Source of the DNA: Beijerinckiaceae bacterium
GTDB taxonomy: Bacteria > Pseudomonadota > Alphaproteobacteria > Rhizobiales > Beijerinckiaceae
DNA length: 64,000 nucleotides
Reading direction: 5' to 3'
Assembly: GCA_021324915.1 (NCBI GenBank)
Contig: JAJPIC010000023.1
Span: forward strand, 62,001-126,000
Each line of letters starts with the position of its first letter. Position 1 is the stretch's first letter. A model generated the notes under the pieces. The model ran no database searches. It worked only from the letters and a program-made list of their open reading frames with translations, and was not told the origin of the DNA. Below, piece after piece: positions 52,882 to 60,713 of the stretch. Both the position numbers and the translations under genes were made by a program.

Positions 52882-53139
52882 GGCTTGTGAGAGCCGATTG
52901 CAGGGCCGCTTCTCCCAACTTTGAGGGGCTGGGAAGCGGCCCTTCGTGTCATTGCCCCGACCGGGCGGCGGTCAGTCGGGGCTCAAGATCTCTGGGCATC
53001 GCTGGTCTCCAACTCGACCTTATATCTCATTTAACTCTTGCTTAGTCAAGGCCGAGATTAATTTGTTAGATTATGTTTTTCTATTGATTTATCTCGCGAG
53101 TGGTGAGATATATGGCTCCAAATCAGAGGAGTCATAAAT

Positions 53140-53901
53140 ATGGCCAAAGTACGAAGCCCAAATTATCCCGCTGCCGCCCTCGGATCGGCACTTTTGTGGG
53201 CGCGAAAAGTCTTTGACAAAGACAATCGAAACAAGACCTCCCGCGCCGCCGTGGCGAAGCATTTGGGGCACGATTCACTTAGTGGCCCTGCGCTCGGAAA
53301 AATCGGTGCTCTAAGGGCTTACGGGCTTGTGGAGGGGACGGGAGATGAGCTTCGAATCAGTGACGATGCCGTTACCGCAATGATGGCGCCCGAAGGTTCC
53401 GTTGAGCGACTGGCGGCGCGTCGTCGGTTGGCACTTAAGCCGCAACTGTTTCAGGACATTCAAAAGGAATTTCCGACGCTGCCAAGCGAGGATAACTTGC
53501 GGTTTTGGCTCATTAAACGGCAATTCACAGGTGACGCCGCTGCGAAAGCCTCGAAGGCATATCTCGCTACAATGAGGGTTGCAGAAGGGGAGCCGGAGAG
53601 TTATAATTCATCTGATGAGGCACCCGAAATAGAGCCAGAGGTGGAAACGCCGGCCCCCTCGCCTCTAAGGGCTCCGGCAAAGGCGAAGATTATGGATGGC
53701 GAGCGCGAGCTGACAACGGGCCTCTTGTCCAAAGATGCAAGTTTTCGGCTAATCGTCAGCGGCAATGTTGGCGTGAAGGAAATCGAGCGGCTAATTAAAA
53801 AGCTGGAACTCGATAAGGAAATTTTGGCCGATACAGAATCGAGTTCTTACGAGGAGAGGCCGCCCACTGAGGCGGCCTCTCATTCTGCATCATCGACTTG
53901 A
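53140..53901 (+). CDS. hypothetical protein with HTH-like N-terminus
   Basis: 253 residues; GAGGAG precedes ATG 53140. The N-terminal 90 residues (SALLWARKVFDKDNRNKTSR, AAVAKHLGHDSLSGPALGKI, GALRAYGLVEGTGDELRISD) read as a winged helix-turn-helix. A Glu/Pro/Ala-rich linker (about 155-185) leads to a short C-terminal domain (GERELTTGLLSKDASFRLIV, GVKEIERLIKKLELDKEIL). This architecture is seen in many alphaproteobacterial proteins annotated as hypothetical. Probable DNA-binding; mixed AT content fits the surrounding acquired block. Confidence 0.7.
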   Translation: MAKVRSPNYPAAALGSALLWARKVFDKDNRNKTSRAAVAKHLGHDSLSGPALGKIGALRAYGLVEGTGDELRISDDAVTAMMAPEGSVERLAARRRLALKPQLFQDIQKEFPTLPSEDNLRFWLIKRQFTGDAAAKASKAYLATMRVAEGEPESYNSSDEAPEIEPEVETPAPSPLRAPAKAKIMDGERELTTGLLSKDASFRLIVSGNVGVKEIERLIKKLELDKEILADTESSSYEERPPTEAASHSASST

Positions 53902-54317
53902 ATGTCCCCTTGGGCCGTCATGCGAAGCACGGCGTCTCGGCGGAGCATCTTGCTAGGCGCTGGCATTCATAAGCTCTCTGCTTATAGGCATCCGCGCGTG
54001 GTCCCATGGCACCCTCCTCCCAGGCATCGAATTAAACGCGGAAGCCTCTAATAAAGTTCACCGCAAACTAGGACATACACTTCGGCAACTTAGGACAGTT
54101 CCGTTCAAGTTAGGACAGTACCGGGGGGCCAGGTAGTGTCCGAACTAGGGGGGACAGCACCAGAGCACTGTCCGAGGGCACCACAGAGCCGGGCCGACTG
54201 GACGGCGCCGCCCGGCGCCCTAGTTGAGCCGCATCACCGGCATGATCGAGTTTCCGAGGCGCCGGTGGCCGAGAGACTGGTTGCGCTCCCGCCCGATTGA
54301 AACAGGGGAGCGCGCCG
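53902..54317. other. 416-bp non-coding region with the right TAGGACA repeats
   Basis: It contains ACTAGGACA, ACTTAGGACA and AGTTAGGACA (54066-54118) and then GGGGGGCCAGGTAGTGTCCG-AACTAGG (54123-54149), matching the left cluster at 50994. No gene is seen. It marks the right boundary of the 3.1-kb acquired block. Confidence 0.6.
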
Positions 54318-54509
54318 ATGAAAACCCGCAAATCTCAGCCTTCGCCGTCCCAACCGGTTCTTCGGAACGCAAATCGTCGCGAAAATCGCAAAGCTGCAAC
54401 GGATCAGATGCGCGGCGAAATAACGGAAACCGTCGCGCGCACTATGGAGACAATCTTCGAGACCAAAGACCTTATGGCGGAAGCCGACCGCATGCTCATG
54501 CGAAAATAG
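54318..54509 (+). CDS. 63-residue basic hypothetical protein
   Basis: ATG 54318 with AGGGGAG 8 bases upstream. A basic N-terminus (MKTRKSQPSPSQPVLRNANR) and a helical C-terminus (GEITETVARTMETIFETKDL-MAEADRMLMRK). No family recognised. A rho-independent terminator overlaps its stop codon. Confidence 0.6.
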   Translation: MKTRKSQPSPSQPVLRNANRRENRKAATDQMRGEITETVARTMETIFETKDLMAEADRMLMRK

Positions 54510-54545
54510 GCCGCCTCGGCGGGCGGCCTCTTCGCTTTATTTTTG
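54508..54545 (+). terminator. rho-independent terminator
   Basis: 8-bp stem AGGCCGCC/GGCGGCCT with a 6-base loop, then CTTCGCTTTATTTTTG. Confidence 0.8.
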
Positions 54546-54755
54546 CTGCGATTGATTGTTCGGGGTCGGCGCCTTGCAGACCAGGTTGGCGCCTTCCATG
54601 TGGCATTGATTGCTCATCACCGTCATGGAGCCGGCCGGCCCATTCGGAGCCGTCGAGGGCTCTTCATGCGTCTTCGGGTTGGGCGTGCTGGTTTGCGCTA
54701 GACAGGTTCCGCAAAAACCGAACGACAGCGCTGCTGCGAGCAATAGATATTTCAT
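54537..54755 (-). CDS. small periplasmic hypothetical protein
   Basis: 72 residues from ATG 54755 (GGAGG 5 bases upstream). Signal peptide MKYLLLAAALSFGFCGTCLA, mature QTSTPNPKTHEEPSTAPNGP with two further Cys (NQCHMEGANLVCKAP). No domain recognised; exported. Confidence 0.7.
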   Translation of the reverse strand: MKYLLLAAALSFGFCGTCLAQTSTPNPKTHEEPSTAPNGPAGSMTVMSNQCHMEGANLVCKAPTPNNQSQQK

Positions 54756-54914
54756 GCGGGCCTCCTTCATGCCTCATTGTTGAAAGCGATCGAAGGCCTG
54801 CGGTTCTCCGACGTGAGCTTAAAATTTAGAACGCCCGTTGTTCGGCTTGGAAGAGCCAAGGCCAGGGCAGCGGCGTCCTCGCGAACAAGATCATCGCGTG
54901 CGCGTTGGGCGCGC

Positions 54915-55085
54915 ATGGACTCCATGATCGAGCACTGCAAGCAAAGGTCCTGGAATTGCGAGGAACTGGCGCGCAGCGTGAGCGATCCGGATCTCAAGCG
55001 GACATATCTGGATCTTGCCGCGCAATGGCGTGAGATGGCCGGGCAGCTCGAGGCGATAGAAAAGCTATGTCGTGTGGTCCTTTGA
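54915..55085 (+). CDS. small Rhizobiales-type helical protein
   Basis: 56 residues: MDSMIEHCKQRSWNCEELAR, SVSDPDLKRTYLDLAAQWRE, MAGQLEAIEKL. The 'RA.eC..LA.s..Dp.lk..yl.LA.qWreMA' pattern is that of a family of tiny proteins very common in Bradyrhizobium and relatives. Similar proteins are at 57919 and 58329. Function unknown; no membrane segment. Confidence 0.65.
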   Translation: MDSMIEHCKQRSWNCEELARSVSDPDLKRTYLDLAAQWREMAGQLEAIEKLCRVVL

Positions 55086-55090
55086 GCCGC

Positions 55091-55333
55091 TCATTTATCG
55101 CCCCATCGCCAGCGCGGCGGTTCGCCTTTGAGCCAACAGATCCCGCAGAATCCGGCGACGAGGACGGCGACATAAAGGAAATAAGCGACGGCGGCCTTAT
55201 GCGGCGGAAACAGAAATGTGCCGAGGACGACGAGAGAGACGAATACGGCCAGCGTTACCCAGCCTTGCCACGTATTCGGCAGACCCCATCCCCAGCCGTA
55301 GCGTTTCGCCGGGAACCAATATTTCGTCGGCAT
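55091..55333 (-). CDS. small integral membrane protein
   Basis: 80 residues from ATG 55333 (GGGAG upstream). MPTKYWFPAKRYGWGWGLPN, then two membrane helices (WVTLAVFVSLVVLGTFLF and AAVAYFLYVAVLVAGFCGIC). YWFPAKRYGWGWGLP is a conserved motif in small proteobacterial membrane proteins of unknown function. Confidence 0.78.
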   Translation of the reverse strand: MPTKYWFPAKRYGWGWGLPNTWQGWVTLAVFVSLVVLGTFLFPPHKAAVAYFLYVAVLVAGFCGICWLKGEPPRWRWGDK

Positions 55334-55360
55334 GGCGTTCTCCCATCGCGGCCTCGGCAT

Positions 55361-55567
55361 TCAGCGCGGCTGACGCCTCGGCGCATCGCGCCGATAGACG
55401 CGCGTCGCAATGTACATGGAGAGCATGCCGAGCAGGAATCCAGCGAAGATGTGAAGCATCGGATGGCCGGGTGTCGGCCCGTGGACGAAATAGCCGACCG
55501 CGAAAATCGCGCCCCAGACGACAAGGACGCCGATCACATAGCCGGGCAGGGTGTTCAGGAATCTCAT
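55361..55567 (-). CDS. small integral membrane protein
   Basis: 68 residues from ATG 55567 (GGGAG upstream). MRFLNTLPGYVIGVLVVWGA, IFAVGYFVHGPTPGHPMLHI, FAGFLLGMLSMYIATRVYRR: two membrane helices and a basic C-terminus. Lies 27 bases upstream of the neighbouring membrane protein on the same strand, so probably an operon. Unknown role. Confidence 0.72.
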   Translation of the reverse strand: MRFLNTLPGYVIGVLVVWGAIFAVGYFVHGPTPGHPMLHIFAGFLLGMLSMYIATRVYRRDAPRRQPR

Positions 55568-55674
55568 GTGCCGCTCCCGTTGAGCGATCTCGAGGCTCGC
55601 AGACAATAACACACTAGAATTGCCTCGGAAAACGCGCCGGAGTTCAAATTGCTCCGCAGCCCGCCGGCGCGACT

Positions 55675-56154
55675 CTAATATCTCGCGACCAGCGCAATTC
55701 CGCCCACCATCAGTGCCGCGCCGATCAGGCGAAGACCGCTGAGCGGCCTCGGTTCAATGCCGAACCAGCCGAACCGATCGATTGCGACGGACATCAGAAA
55801 ATTCGCCGTCACGGTGAGGCCAGCGAAGGCGGCCGCACCGACTCTGTTGACGAACAGGAGGCCGGCGATCACCGCAAACGCGCCGACCAGACCGCCCAGC
55901 GGCGCCCACCAAGGCATTGTCTCCACACCCTCCAAAGTGGGCAAAGGGCGGGGCAGACACATGACGAGGATCGAAAGGAAGGCGACGATCGGTAAAAAGG
56001 AGATCAGGCTCGCGAGCCAGGGATTGGTCAGCGAATGCCGGAGAGCGCCGTTCATCGGCGGTCCCCACGCCTGCAAAATTCCGCCGACAATAATGATCGG
56101 ATAAAGCCAAGCTTCGCTGACATTTTGCATGAGAGCCCTCGCGATAAAATCCAC
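55675..56154 (-). CDS. DMT-superfamily membrane protein (DUF606/YdcZ type)
   Basis: 159 residues with five hydrophobic helices. WLYPIIIVGGILQAWGPPMN-GALRHSLTNPWLASLISFLP, then PWWAPLGGLVGAFAVIAGLL and LIGAALMVGGIALVAR are characteristic of the half-size DMT proteins of the DUF606 group, which probably function as homo-oligomers. ATG 56130 (MQNVSEA) is an alternative start with a better ribosome-binding site. Substrate unknown. Confidence 0.88.
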   Translation of the reverse strand: MDFIARALMQNVSEAWLYPIIIVGGILQAWGPPMNGALRHSLTNPWLASLISFLPIVAFLSILVMCLPRPLPTLEGVETMPWWAPLGGLVGAFAVIAGLLFVNRVGAAAFAGLTVTANFLMSVAIDRFGWFGIEPRPLSGLRLIGAALMVGGIALVARY

Positions 56155-56337
56155 ATCGGGATGGTAATCAAAGGGCCTCGCCCGTTCAAAGTGCGACGCT
56201 GTAGAGGACGCGTGGAGGAAGACGCGTGGAGGAATTCGCTTCGCCCGACATCTGCCGGCCGAAGGCGATGGCGTAACAGGTCGAGGGAGAGTTTGCCGTC
56301 CGCTTGGATACGCCCGCTTCCCGGCGCTGCGCGTTCT

Positions 56338-56547
56338 TTACTCGGCAGCCTTCGGGACTTCATCGGGCTCCGAAGGGGTGCTCGGCCGGAGCAAATCTTG
56401 CGAAGTGCTGATTTGAACGCGGGACCCCGCAATCGCCGCCTGTGTTCGTTCGAGACCCGCCAACAAAGACTCGATCTGACGTTGCGAGTGAGCGATCAGC
56501 TCGCGCGTCTCCTCAAGGAGGGTATCGGGCGGTTGTTTGTACGACAT
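56338..56547 (-). CDS. small coiled-coil hypothetical protein
   Basis: 69 residues from ATG 56547: MSYKQPPDTLLEETRELIAH, SQRQIESLLAGLERTQAAIA, GSRVQISTSQDLLRP. A heptad-like helix followed by a disordered acidic tail. Similar short proteins occur in Rhizobiales. Weak start signal. Confidence 0.5.
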   Translation of the reverse strand: MSYKQPPDTLLEETRELIAHSQRQIESLLAGLERTQAAIAGSRVQISTSQDLLRPSTPSEPDEVPKAAE

Positions 56548-56659
56548 AGAGCGTTCGAAACCCGCACGGCCGCACAATCCATCGAATGATATTTTTTTCT
56601 GCGCGCCCGCGATGTCAAGCCACCGCTCTGTTGGCCTCACATCGGGTGCCGCCGAGGAT

Positions 56660-57112
56660 CTATTTGCGATATTGCTCATCGCTCACATGCTCGAGCCAAT
56701 CGGCAGCTTTGCCGTTCTCGACCTCTTGGACGGCGATATGGGTCATGGCGGTCGCCGGCGTTGCGCCATGCCAATGTTTCTCGCCCGGCGGAAACCAGAC
56801 GACGTCGCCGGGCCGGATCTCTTCGACAGGTCCGCCCCAGCGCTGCGCCCATCCGAGGCCGGAGGTCACGAGCAAGGTCTGACCGAGAGGATGAGTATGC
56901 CAGGCGGTGCGAGCGCCCGGCTCGAACGTGACCAGCGCGCCGCTCACGCGCGCCGGCCCCGGCGCCTGGAAGAGCGGATCTATGCGCACAGCGCCGGTGA
57001 AATAATCCGCCGATCCTTTGTTCGAGGGTTGCGATCCGCTGTGTCGAATGTCCAAGGGTTCTCCTCGATCAAGGGGTCGGACGGGCCGCTCGAAAAATCG
57101 CGCAGGCCGCAC
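56660..57112 (-). CDS. cupin-domain protein (quercetin-dioxygenase-like)
   Basis: 150 residues, GTG start. Single cupin with both motifs: [20 protein letters not shown] (G-x5-HxH) and [20 protein letters not shown] (P-G-x2-HWHG). [20 protein letters not shown] at the N-terminus is typical of cupins linked to carboxymuconolactone decarboxylases and redox cleanup proteins. Metal-binding enzyme or stress protein; substrate unknown. Confidence 0.88.
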   Translation of the reverse strand: MRPARFFERPVRPLDRGEPLDIRHSGSQPSNKGSADYFTGAVRIDPLFQAPGPARVSGALVTFEPGARTAWHTHPLGQTLLVTSGLGWAQRWGGPVEEIRPGDVVWFPPGEKHWHGATPATAMTHIAVQEVENGKAADWLEHVSDEQYRK

Positions 57113-57366
57113 CAGAATTTAATTGCGGCCAAGCCCGCGCCGGTGTTGAATTGCAAGCGTTTTAGCACGTTTGTCATTTTTAGCCGAGAAGACGAGCATT
57201 GGCGGGGCTAATGCGGGGCAAACGTGGTGCTCGTCTTATTCCTTCGTTTATCCCTTCGTTCGGCCGGGTATGCCGGACTCCTTCCGCAGCGTCATGCCGC
57301 AACGTCATGATTTGAAAGAAAGATCGCGCGGAACCATGTTCTTTGCCGGGAGTTCTACGTCTCGGC

Positions 57367-57570
57367 ATGGCAGATCCTGATCTCGAGGAAATCGTTCAGC
57401 TGCTGCTCGATGCGCGCCGGCTCGCTGCATCGGGCGGCTGGCCCGCGCTCGTTGCTGCGATCGAACAGGCGCTCAACGAAGCTTCCCGGATCTCCGGCCA
57501 GCTCTGCGAAGCCGACGAACGGGCGGTCGCCAGCTCGCTGCTGCTGTCGGGCGTTCCCGCCGCCCGATAG
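57367..57570 (+). CDS. 67-residue hypothetical protein (tentative)
   Basis: MADPDLEEIVQLLLDARRLA, SGGWPALVAAIEQALNEASR, ISGQLCEADERAVASSL: a helical acidic protein. ATG 57367 has no good ribosome-binding site and 57343 is an alternative start. No family recognised. Confidence 0.4.
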   Translation: MADPDLEEIVQLLLDARRLAASGGWPALVAAIEQALNEASRISGQLCEADERAVASSLLLSGVPAAR

Positions 57571-57612
57571 GTCGCCGCACAAAAAGCCGCGATCCGGCTT
57601 TCGCATCCCGCG

Positions 57613-57828
57613 CTAGACCGCAGCCCTTATGCCTTTTTCATAATCTTCGAACAACTCGAGCGAGCTCAACAGGACTTCGAGCGTCTGGTCTTCATCGAAC
57701 GTCGGACGGCCGCATGCCTTGAGCTCGGCAATTCTCTCGCGATATCCGGCAACGATCACCTTCATCTGCGCGACGCGCTGCGCGGCAGCGACGAGTTCGT
57801 CCCAACTGGTCGAATTTGCGTTCATCAT
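57613..57828 (-). CDS. small helical hypothetical protein
   Basis: 71 residues: MMNANSTSWDELVAAAQRVA, QMKVIVAGYRERIAELKACG, PTFDEDQTLEVLLSSLELFE, DYEKGIRA. Amphipathic helices, cytoplasmic. The pattern recalls small conserved Rhizobiales proteins. Unknown function. Confidence 0.6.
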   Translation of the reverse strand: MMNANSTSWDELVAAAQRVAQMKVIVAGYRERIAELKACGRPTFDEDQTLEVLLSSLELFEDYEKGIRAAV

Positions 57829-57918
57829 TGTCAGCCCACCGAGCCGAAACTCCTTCTGAAGAGGAAAGTTTCGCTCCAGGCGAGCTCGCTCTGAATCCTT
57901 CCGGGCGCTCCGTCTCGA

Positions 57919-58110
57919 TCACCGGGGCTTCGGCGGGGTCTCGCCCCCGGCGCGTCGTTCGGCTCTCTTGGCGAGGTTTTCATAATCGTCCGCGAGCCGC
58001 AGCATGCTCGCCTTGGCCGCAGTTTCCGTCATGCTGTCGGCAAGCGCGCGCATTTCCTCCGCACGTTTGCGCCAATGCTCAGGATTATTGACGAAATGAG
58101 ATTGCGGCAC
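57919..58110 (-). CDS. small Rhizobiales-type helical protein
   Basis: 63 residues from GTG 58110 (GGGGGAA 7 bases upstream); ATG 58134 is the longer option. MPQSHFVNNPEHWRKRAEEM, RALADSMTETAAKASMLRLA, DDYENLAKRAERRAGG: the 'P.hWr.RAeEmR.lAd.m.....k..ML.iAddYe.LA.rAe' family, abundant in Bradyrhizobium and Methylobacterium. Function unknown; related to 54915 and 58329. Confidence 0.75.
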   Translation of the reverse strand: MPQSHFVNNPEHWRKRAEEMRALADSMTETAAKASMLRLADDYENLAKRAERRAGGETPPKPR

Positions 58111-58328
58111 TGCGCATTCCCCCGAACGCAACACGCCGAAAGCGTGGAATTCTCGGACTGAGACTTGACCGTTTTAAGGCGGGCGGAAAACGCAATCTCG
58201 CGAGAACCCCGAGGAAAAAGTTGATACGTGATTGGAAATGTGAATCAATTTCGAGTCATTCTTTCTCCGCATTGGAACGGCTTCATCGCGCCTCGCGTTG
58301 TTGCGCTGCAATCACACGAGTGCCAGCC

Positions 58329-58514
58329 ATGGACAGTTCTCATCATCGCGATCGCGCCGTCCAATATCGGCAATCCGCAAAAGAACGCCTGTCCGAGGCG
58401 AGTACGACCGCCGATCAGGCGGTGAGACCGAGCTTGCTTGCCATGGCTTTACAATGGGCTTCGCTCGCCGAGCAGGCGGAAAAGAACGCCAATCTCGTCT
58501 CGGAACTCCAATGA
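58329..58514 (+). CDS. small Rhizobiales-type helical protein (tentative)
   Basis: 61 residues: MDSSHHRDRAVQYRQSAKER, LSEASTTADQAVRPSLLAMA, LQWASLAEQAEKNA. It has the same general pattern as 54915 and 57919. Weak start signal. Confidence 0.5.
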   Translation: MDSSHHRDRAVQYRQSAKERLSEASTTADQAVRPSLLAMALQWASLAEQAEKNANLVSELQ

Positions 58515-58570
58515 AAAGCTGGAGTCCGGCCGGCAAGGGTAGCGCGCCACGCGCTCGGAAGCGCGACCGG

Positions 58571-58634
58571 CATCCACTTTTTCGCATCCCGCATTAGATC
58601 ACGATGCTTTTGGATAGGATCGATCCAAAAGCAT
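58571..58634. repeat. REP-like palindromic repeat, copy B
   Basis: TTTTTCGCATCCCGCATTAG, then a 12-bp perfect inverted repeat ATGCTTTTGGAT (58604-58615)/ATCCAAAAGCAT (58623-58634) with a 7-base loop. Same components as copies D and E. Confidence 0.75.
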
Positions 58635-58660
58635 GAACGTGATCGAGACCCGTTTGCTCC

Positions 58661-58815
58661 TGGATCCCGGATCGACGCTTCCCACGTCGTCCGGGAAAGA
58701 GGGCTGGATTTCGAGGGGTGGCAATCAGCTTTCCAAGAGAGAACGCCCCACTTCCCCTGACAAGCTCCCGGACTTGGTCCGGGGAGCGCAGATCCGGGGT
58801 CCAGGGGCCGAGCTT
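58661..58815. repeat. decayed palindromic repeat related to 49951/50066
   Basis: CTGGATCCCGGATCGACGCT ... ACGTCGTCCGGGAAAGAGG and, inverted, CCCGGACTTGGTCCGGGGAG with GCAGATCCGGGGTCCAGG. Same building blocks as the tandem units near lexA, rearranged. Confidence 0.6.
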
Positions 58816-58822
58816 CCGAGAT

Positions 58823-58860
58823 TATTCTAAAGATTTAAAGCGGGATTTGCGCGAAAAACC
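58823..58860. repeat. REP-like palindromic repeat, copy C
   Basis: ATTCTAAAGATTTAAAGCGG followed by GATTTGCGCGAAAAACC, the same arm as in copies A and D. Confidence 0.65.
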
Positions 58861-58870
58861 GGACCCCGCT

Positions 58871-59164
58871 CTATCTGAACTTAACCCCGATGCGCGACGA
58901 CTGCCGCCATGCGACCCGGCAATAGCGGCGCGATTGATCGGCATCGAAGACAAGATCGAATGTATCGCGGGGAATCTCGCGCTCGACTTCCAGGCACGCG
59001 CCGCTCGCCGAAAGATTGCGCACCGTGCATCTGATCGGCGCACCGCCGAGCCAGATGATTTGCGCCGCTTTCTGCACTCTCGCGCGCGGTGACTTGCGCC
59101 GCTGAGCCTGACGGCGGTCATCGCCGGCCGCCGCTTGAAGGTCGTCCATCGTTGAATGCGCCAT
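58871..59164 (-). CDS. PilZ-domain protein
   Basis: 97 residues from ATG 59164 (GAGG upstream). RRQAQRRKSPRARVQKAAQI carries the RxxxR-type c-di-GMP-binding arm and VRNLSASGACLEVE the (D/N)xSxxG motif; a short barrel ends in YCRVAWRQSSRIGVKF. A stand-alone PilZ domain, likely a c-di-GMP receiver or a degenerate relative. No linked cyclase or phosphodiesterase nearby. Confidence 0.85.
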   Translation of the reverse strand: MAHSTMDDLQAAAGDDRRQAQRRKSPRARVQKAAQIIWLGGAPIRCTVRNLSASGACLEVEREIPRDTFDLVFDADQSRRYCRVAWRQSSRIGVKFR

Positions 59165-59264
59165 CTTGGCCTCAGGATAGCATGGCCCGTCCGGCCGCAC
59201 CGATCCTACGGCGGTTTGGTTTCCCGAAAATGAACGAAACATCCCAGAGCTTGCACATATGGAA

Positions 59265-59284
59265 AGGCCGCCTTGCGGCGGCCT
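59265..59284 (-). terminator. terminator-like hairpin
   Basis: 8-bp stem AGGCCGCC/GGCGGCCT with a 4-base loop, eight bases after the stop of the minus-strand gene 59292-59549; only a short T-run (TTCC) follows. Confidence 0.65.
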
Positions 59285-59291
59285 AACCCTC

Positions 59292-59549
59292 TTACCAGTC
59301 GACCCAATCGTCGCCGCGCCAGTAACCGCGGCCCTCATGCTCGCGGAAGACATAGTGCGCTTCCGGCCCCCAATGCCAGGAATCGTCGTGGATCACGACA
59401 TGGGCCTCCGGCGGATAGTCATAGACCGTATGCGTATGCCAGCAGACGTCGCCGGTGCAGGCGATATCCGCCGAGGCGCGCACGGCCGTGAAGGCGAGTG
59501 CGCTGACGCCGAGCGCGGTCACCAGTGCAAATTTGCCAAGCGATTTCAT
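59292..59549 (-). CDS. small periplasmic hypothetical protein
   Basis: 85 residues from ATG 59549 (GGGAG upstream). Signal peptide MKSLGKFALVTALGVSALAF-TAVRASA, mature DIACTGDVCWHTHTVYDYPP and VVIHDDSWHWGPEAHYVFRE-HEGRGYW. The CTGDVCWH and HWGPEAHYVFREHEGRGYWR patterns are shared by Rhizobiales exported proteins of unknown function. His/Trp-rich; possible metal or cell-wall contact is a guess. Confidence 0.82.
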   Translation of the reverse strand: MKSLGKFALVTALGVSALAFTAVRASADIACTGDVCWHTHTVYDYPPEAHVVIHDDSWHWGPEAHYVFREHEGRGYWRGDDWVDW

Positions 59550-59645
59550 CCCTAGGCTCCCTTTTCGATTTCGGAGCCTCCGAAACGAAGCTGAGTCGGT
59601 TTGAGTTCCCACGGCGGCGCTGAGGGTGGGACGCGCGGAAGGGAT

Positions 59646-60041
59646 CTATCGAAGCTTGATCGTATCGATGATGGCGCGAACACGCGCAACGATCGTTTTC
59701 ACATCGTAAGGGTTCTCGGCGAGCTTTTCGCCTTCGCAGAGTTCTTTTGCCGATTTGGCTTTCTCGTCGTCGCCCGAGGCGAGGAGAAGACGCAAATCGG
59801 GGCGATTGGCGCGCAACCAGTTCGCAAGACCCGGAACGTCTTTGTCGCTGAGAACCGCTCGCAGATCGACATCGTTGCGATTGATGATCTCGATTGCTCC
59901 AGCGGCGTCCTTCGCCATCAGCACCTTGAAACCGCATTCCTGAAGATAATCGCAAAGGACCATGCGAATCATGAATTGCTCCTCGACGACAAGGACAGTG
60001 GGCGCGGTATCCGATTCGCGCTTCAGCGCAGTTGCAAGCAT
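59646..60041 (-). CDS. response-regulator receiver domain, degenerate
   Basis: 131 residues; GAGGAG precedes ATG 60041. Single receiver domain without output: PTVLVVEEQFMIRMVLCDYL, AVLSDKDVPGLANWLR, RLLLASGDDEKAKSAKELC and ENPYDVKTIVARVRAIID. The acidic pair is EE rather than ED/DD, the phospho-Asp position is kept (SDKDVPG), but the conserved Lys before PYD is Asn. It may therefore bind a partner without normal phosphorylation-driven switching. No histidine kinase is adjacent. Confidence 0.85.
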   Translation of the reverse strand: MLATALKRESDTAPTVLVVEEQFMIRMVLCDYLQECGFKVLMAKDAAGAIEIINRNDVDLRAVLSDKDVPGLANWLRANRPDLRLLLASGDDEKAKSAKELCEGEKLAENPYDVKTIVARVRAIIDTIKLR

Positions 60042-60459
60042 GGCAATCTCCTCGATCTATGCGCGGGCAACGTTGCCATTCCCGGAAAGTTGCCCGCTCG
60101 GCTGAGGCTCAACGATGGCCCGCGCAATCTTCCGACCATCGATTCGATAAAGACGATGCGCGGCGCACTGCAGCAATCGCCGCCAGATCAATGCTGGAAG
60201 TTGCATGGTGCCGGAAGTGGCGGACGGCCTGCGTCGCGATCCGATTTTTCGATCGCGTGCTCGGACGGGGTCGCCGGCTGCATGCCGTTCGCCGGCCGCG
60301 CAAGGACGTCACGATTGGAGATAAATTGAATTTCCCTCAAAGAAATCGACGGTCGGCGCCCTTTTGCGCGCGGCAACCCGGGAGAGCCGAGAAATTCCCA
60401 GATCGCGAGGCTTGGGATCGAACAGATCCAAAAGCATGAACGCGATCGATTCTGAAGAC
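60042..60459. other. 418-bp region without a convincing gene
   Basis: Frames are present on both strands but are Arg/Ala-rich with no start signals. It ends in REP-like copy D. Confidence 0.5.
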
Positions 60460-60480
60460 TTAGAGTGGGATTTGCGCGAA
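60424..60480. repeat. REP-like palindromic repeat, copy D (left arm)
   Basis: AGATCCAAAAGCATGAACGC, GATCGATTCTGAAGACTTAG, AGTGGGATTTGCGCGAAA. Its expected inverted partner lies 440 bp away at 60920-60944. Confidence 0.65.
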
Positions 60481-60506
60481 AGCCGCTAAACAGTCCGCTT
60501 GCCGGC

Positions 60507-60713
60507 CTACCGTTTGGGCCTTGGCATGCGTTCCGCTACGCCCCCAATGATTGTGAATATCTTGCCAGACTTGACGCGCTTGAACCCCGCCTTCTCCGAT
60601 AACTCGACTATAGACGGCTCTTGCGTCGGTTCGTTGCTCTTCGTCGGTTCCGTCGTCTTTGTGGGTTCCGACGAATTCGACTTGTCCGGGTTCGAATTCG
60701 AATCCTGTGCCAT
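60507..60713 (-). CDS. 68-residue hypothetical protein inside a split palindrome (tentative)
   Basis: ATG 60713. A low-complexity Ser/Glu/Pro/Thr N-terminus (MAQDSNSNPDKSNSSEPTKT with repeats of EPTK/EPTQ) and a basic C-terminus (LSEKAGFKRVKSGKIFTIIG-GVAERMPRPKR). Lies between the two arms of a REP-like repeat, so it may be a passenger. Weak ribosome-binding site. Confidence 0.4.
   Translation of the reverse strand: MAQDSNSNPDKSNSSEPTKTTEPTKSNEPTQEPSIVELSEKAGFKRVKSGKIFTIIGGVAERMPRPKR

Larger units (their letters stand above)
58515..58870. other. 356-bp intergenic region made of repeats
   Basis: REP-like copies B and C and a decayed palindromic repeat fill most of this interval; no gene is seen. 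Confidence 0.6.
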
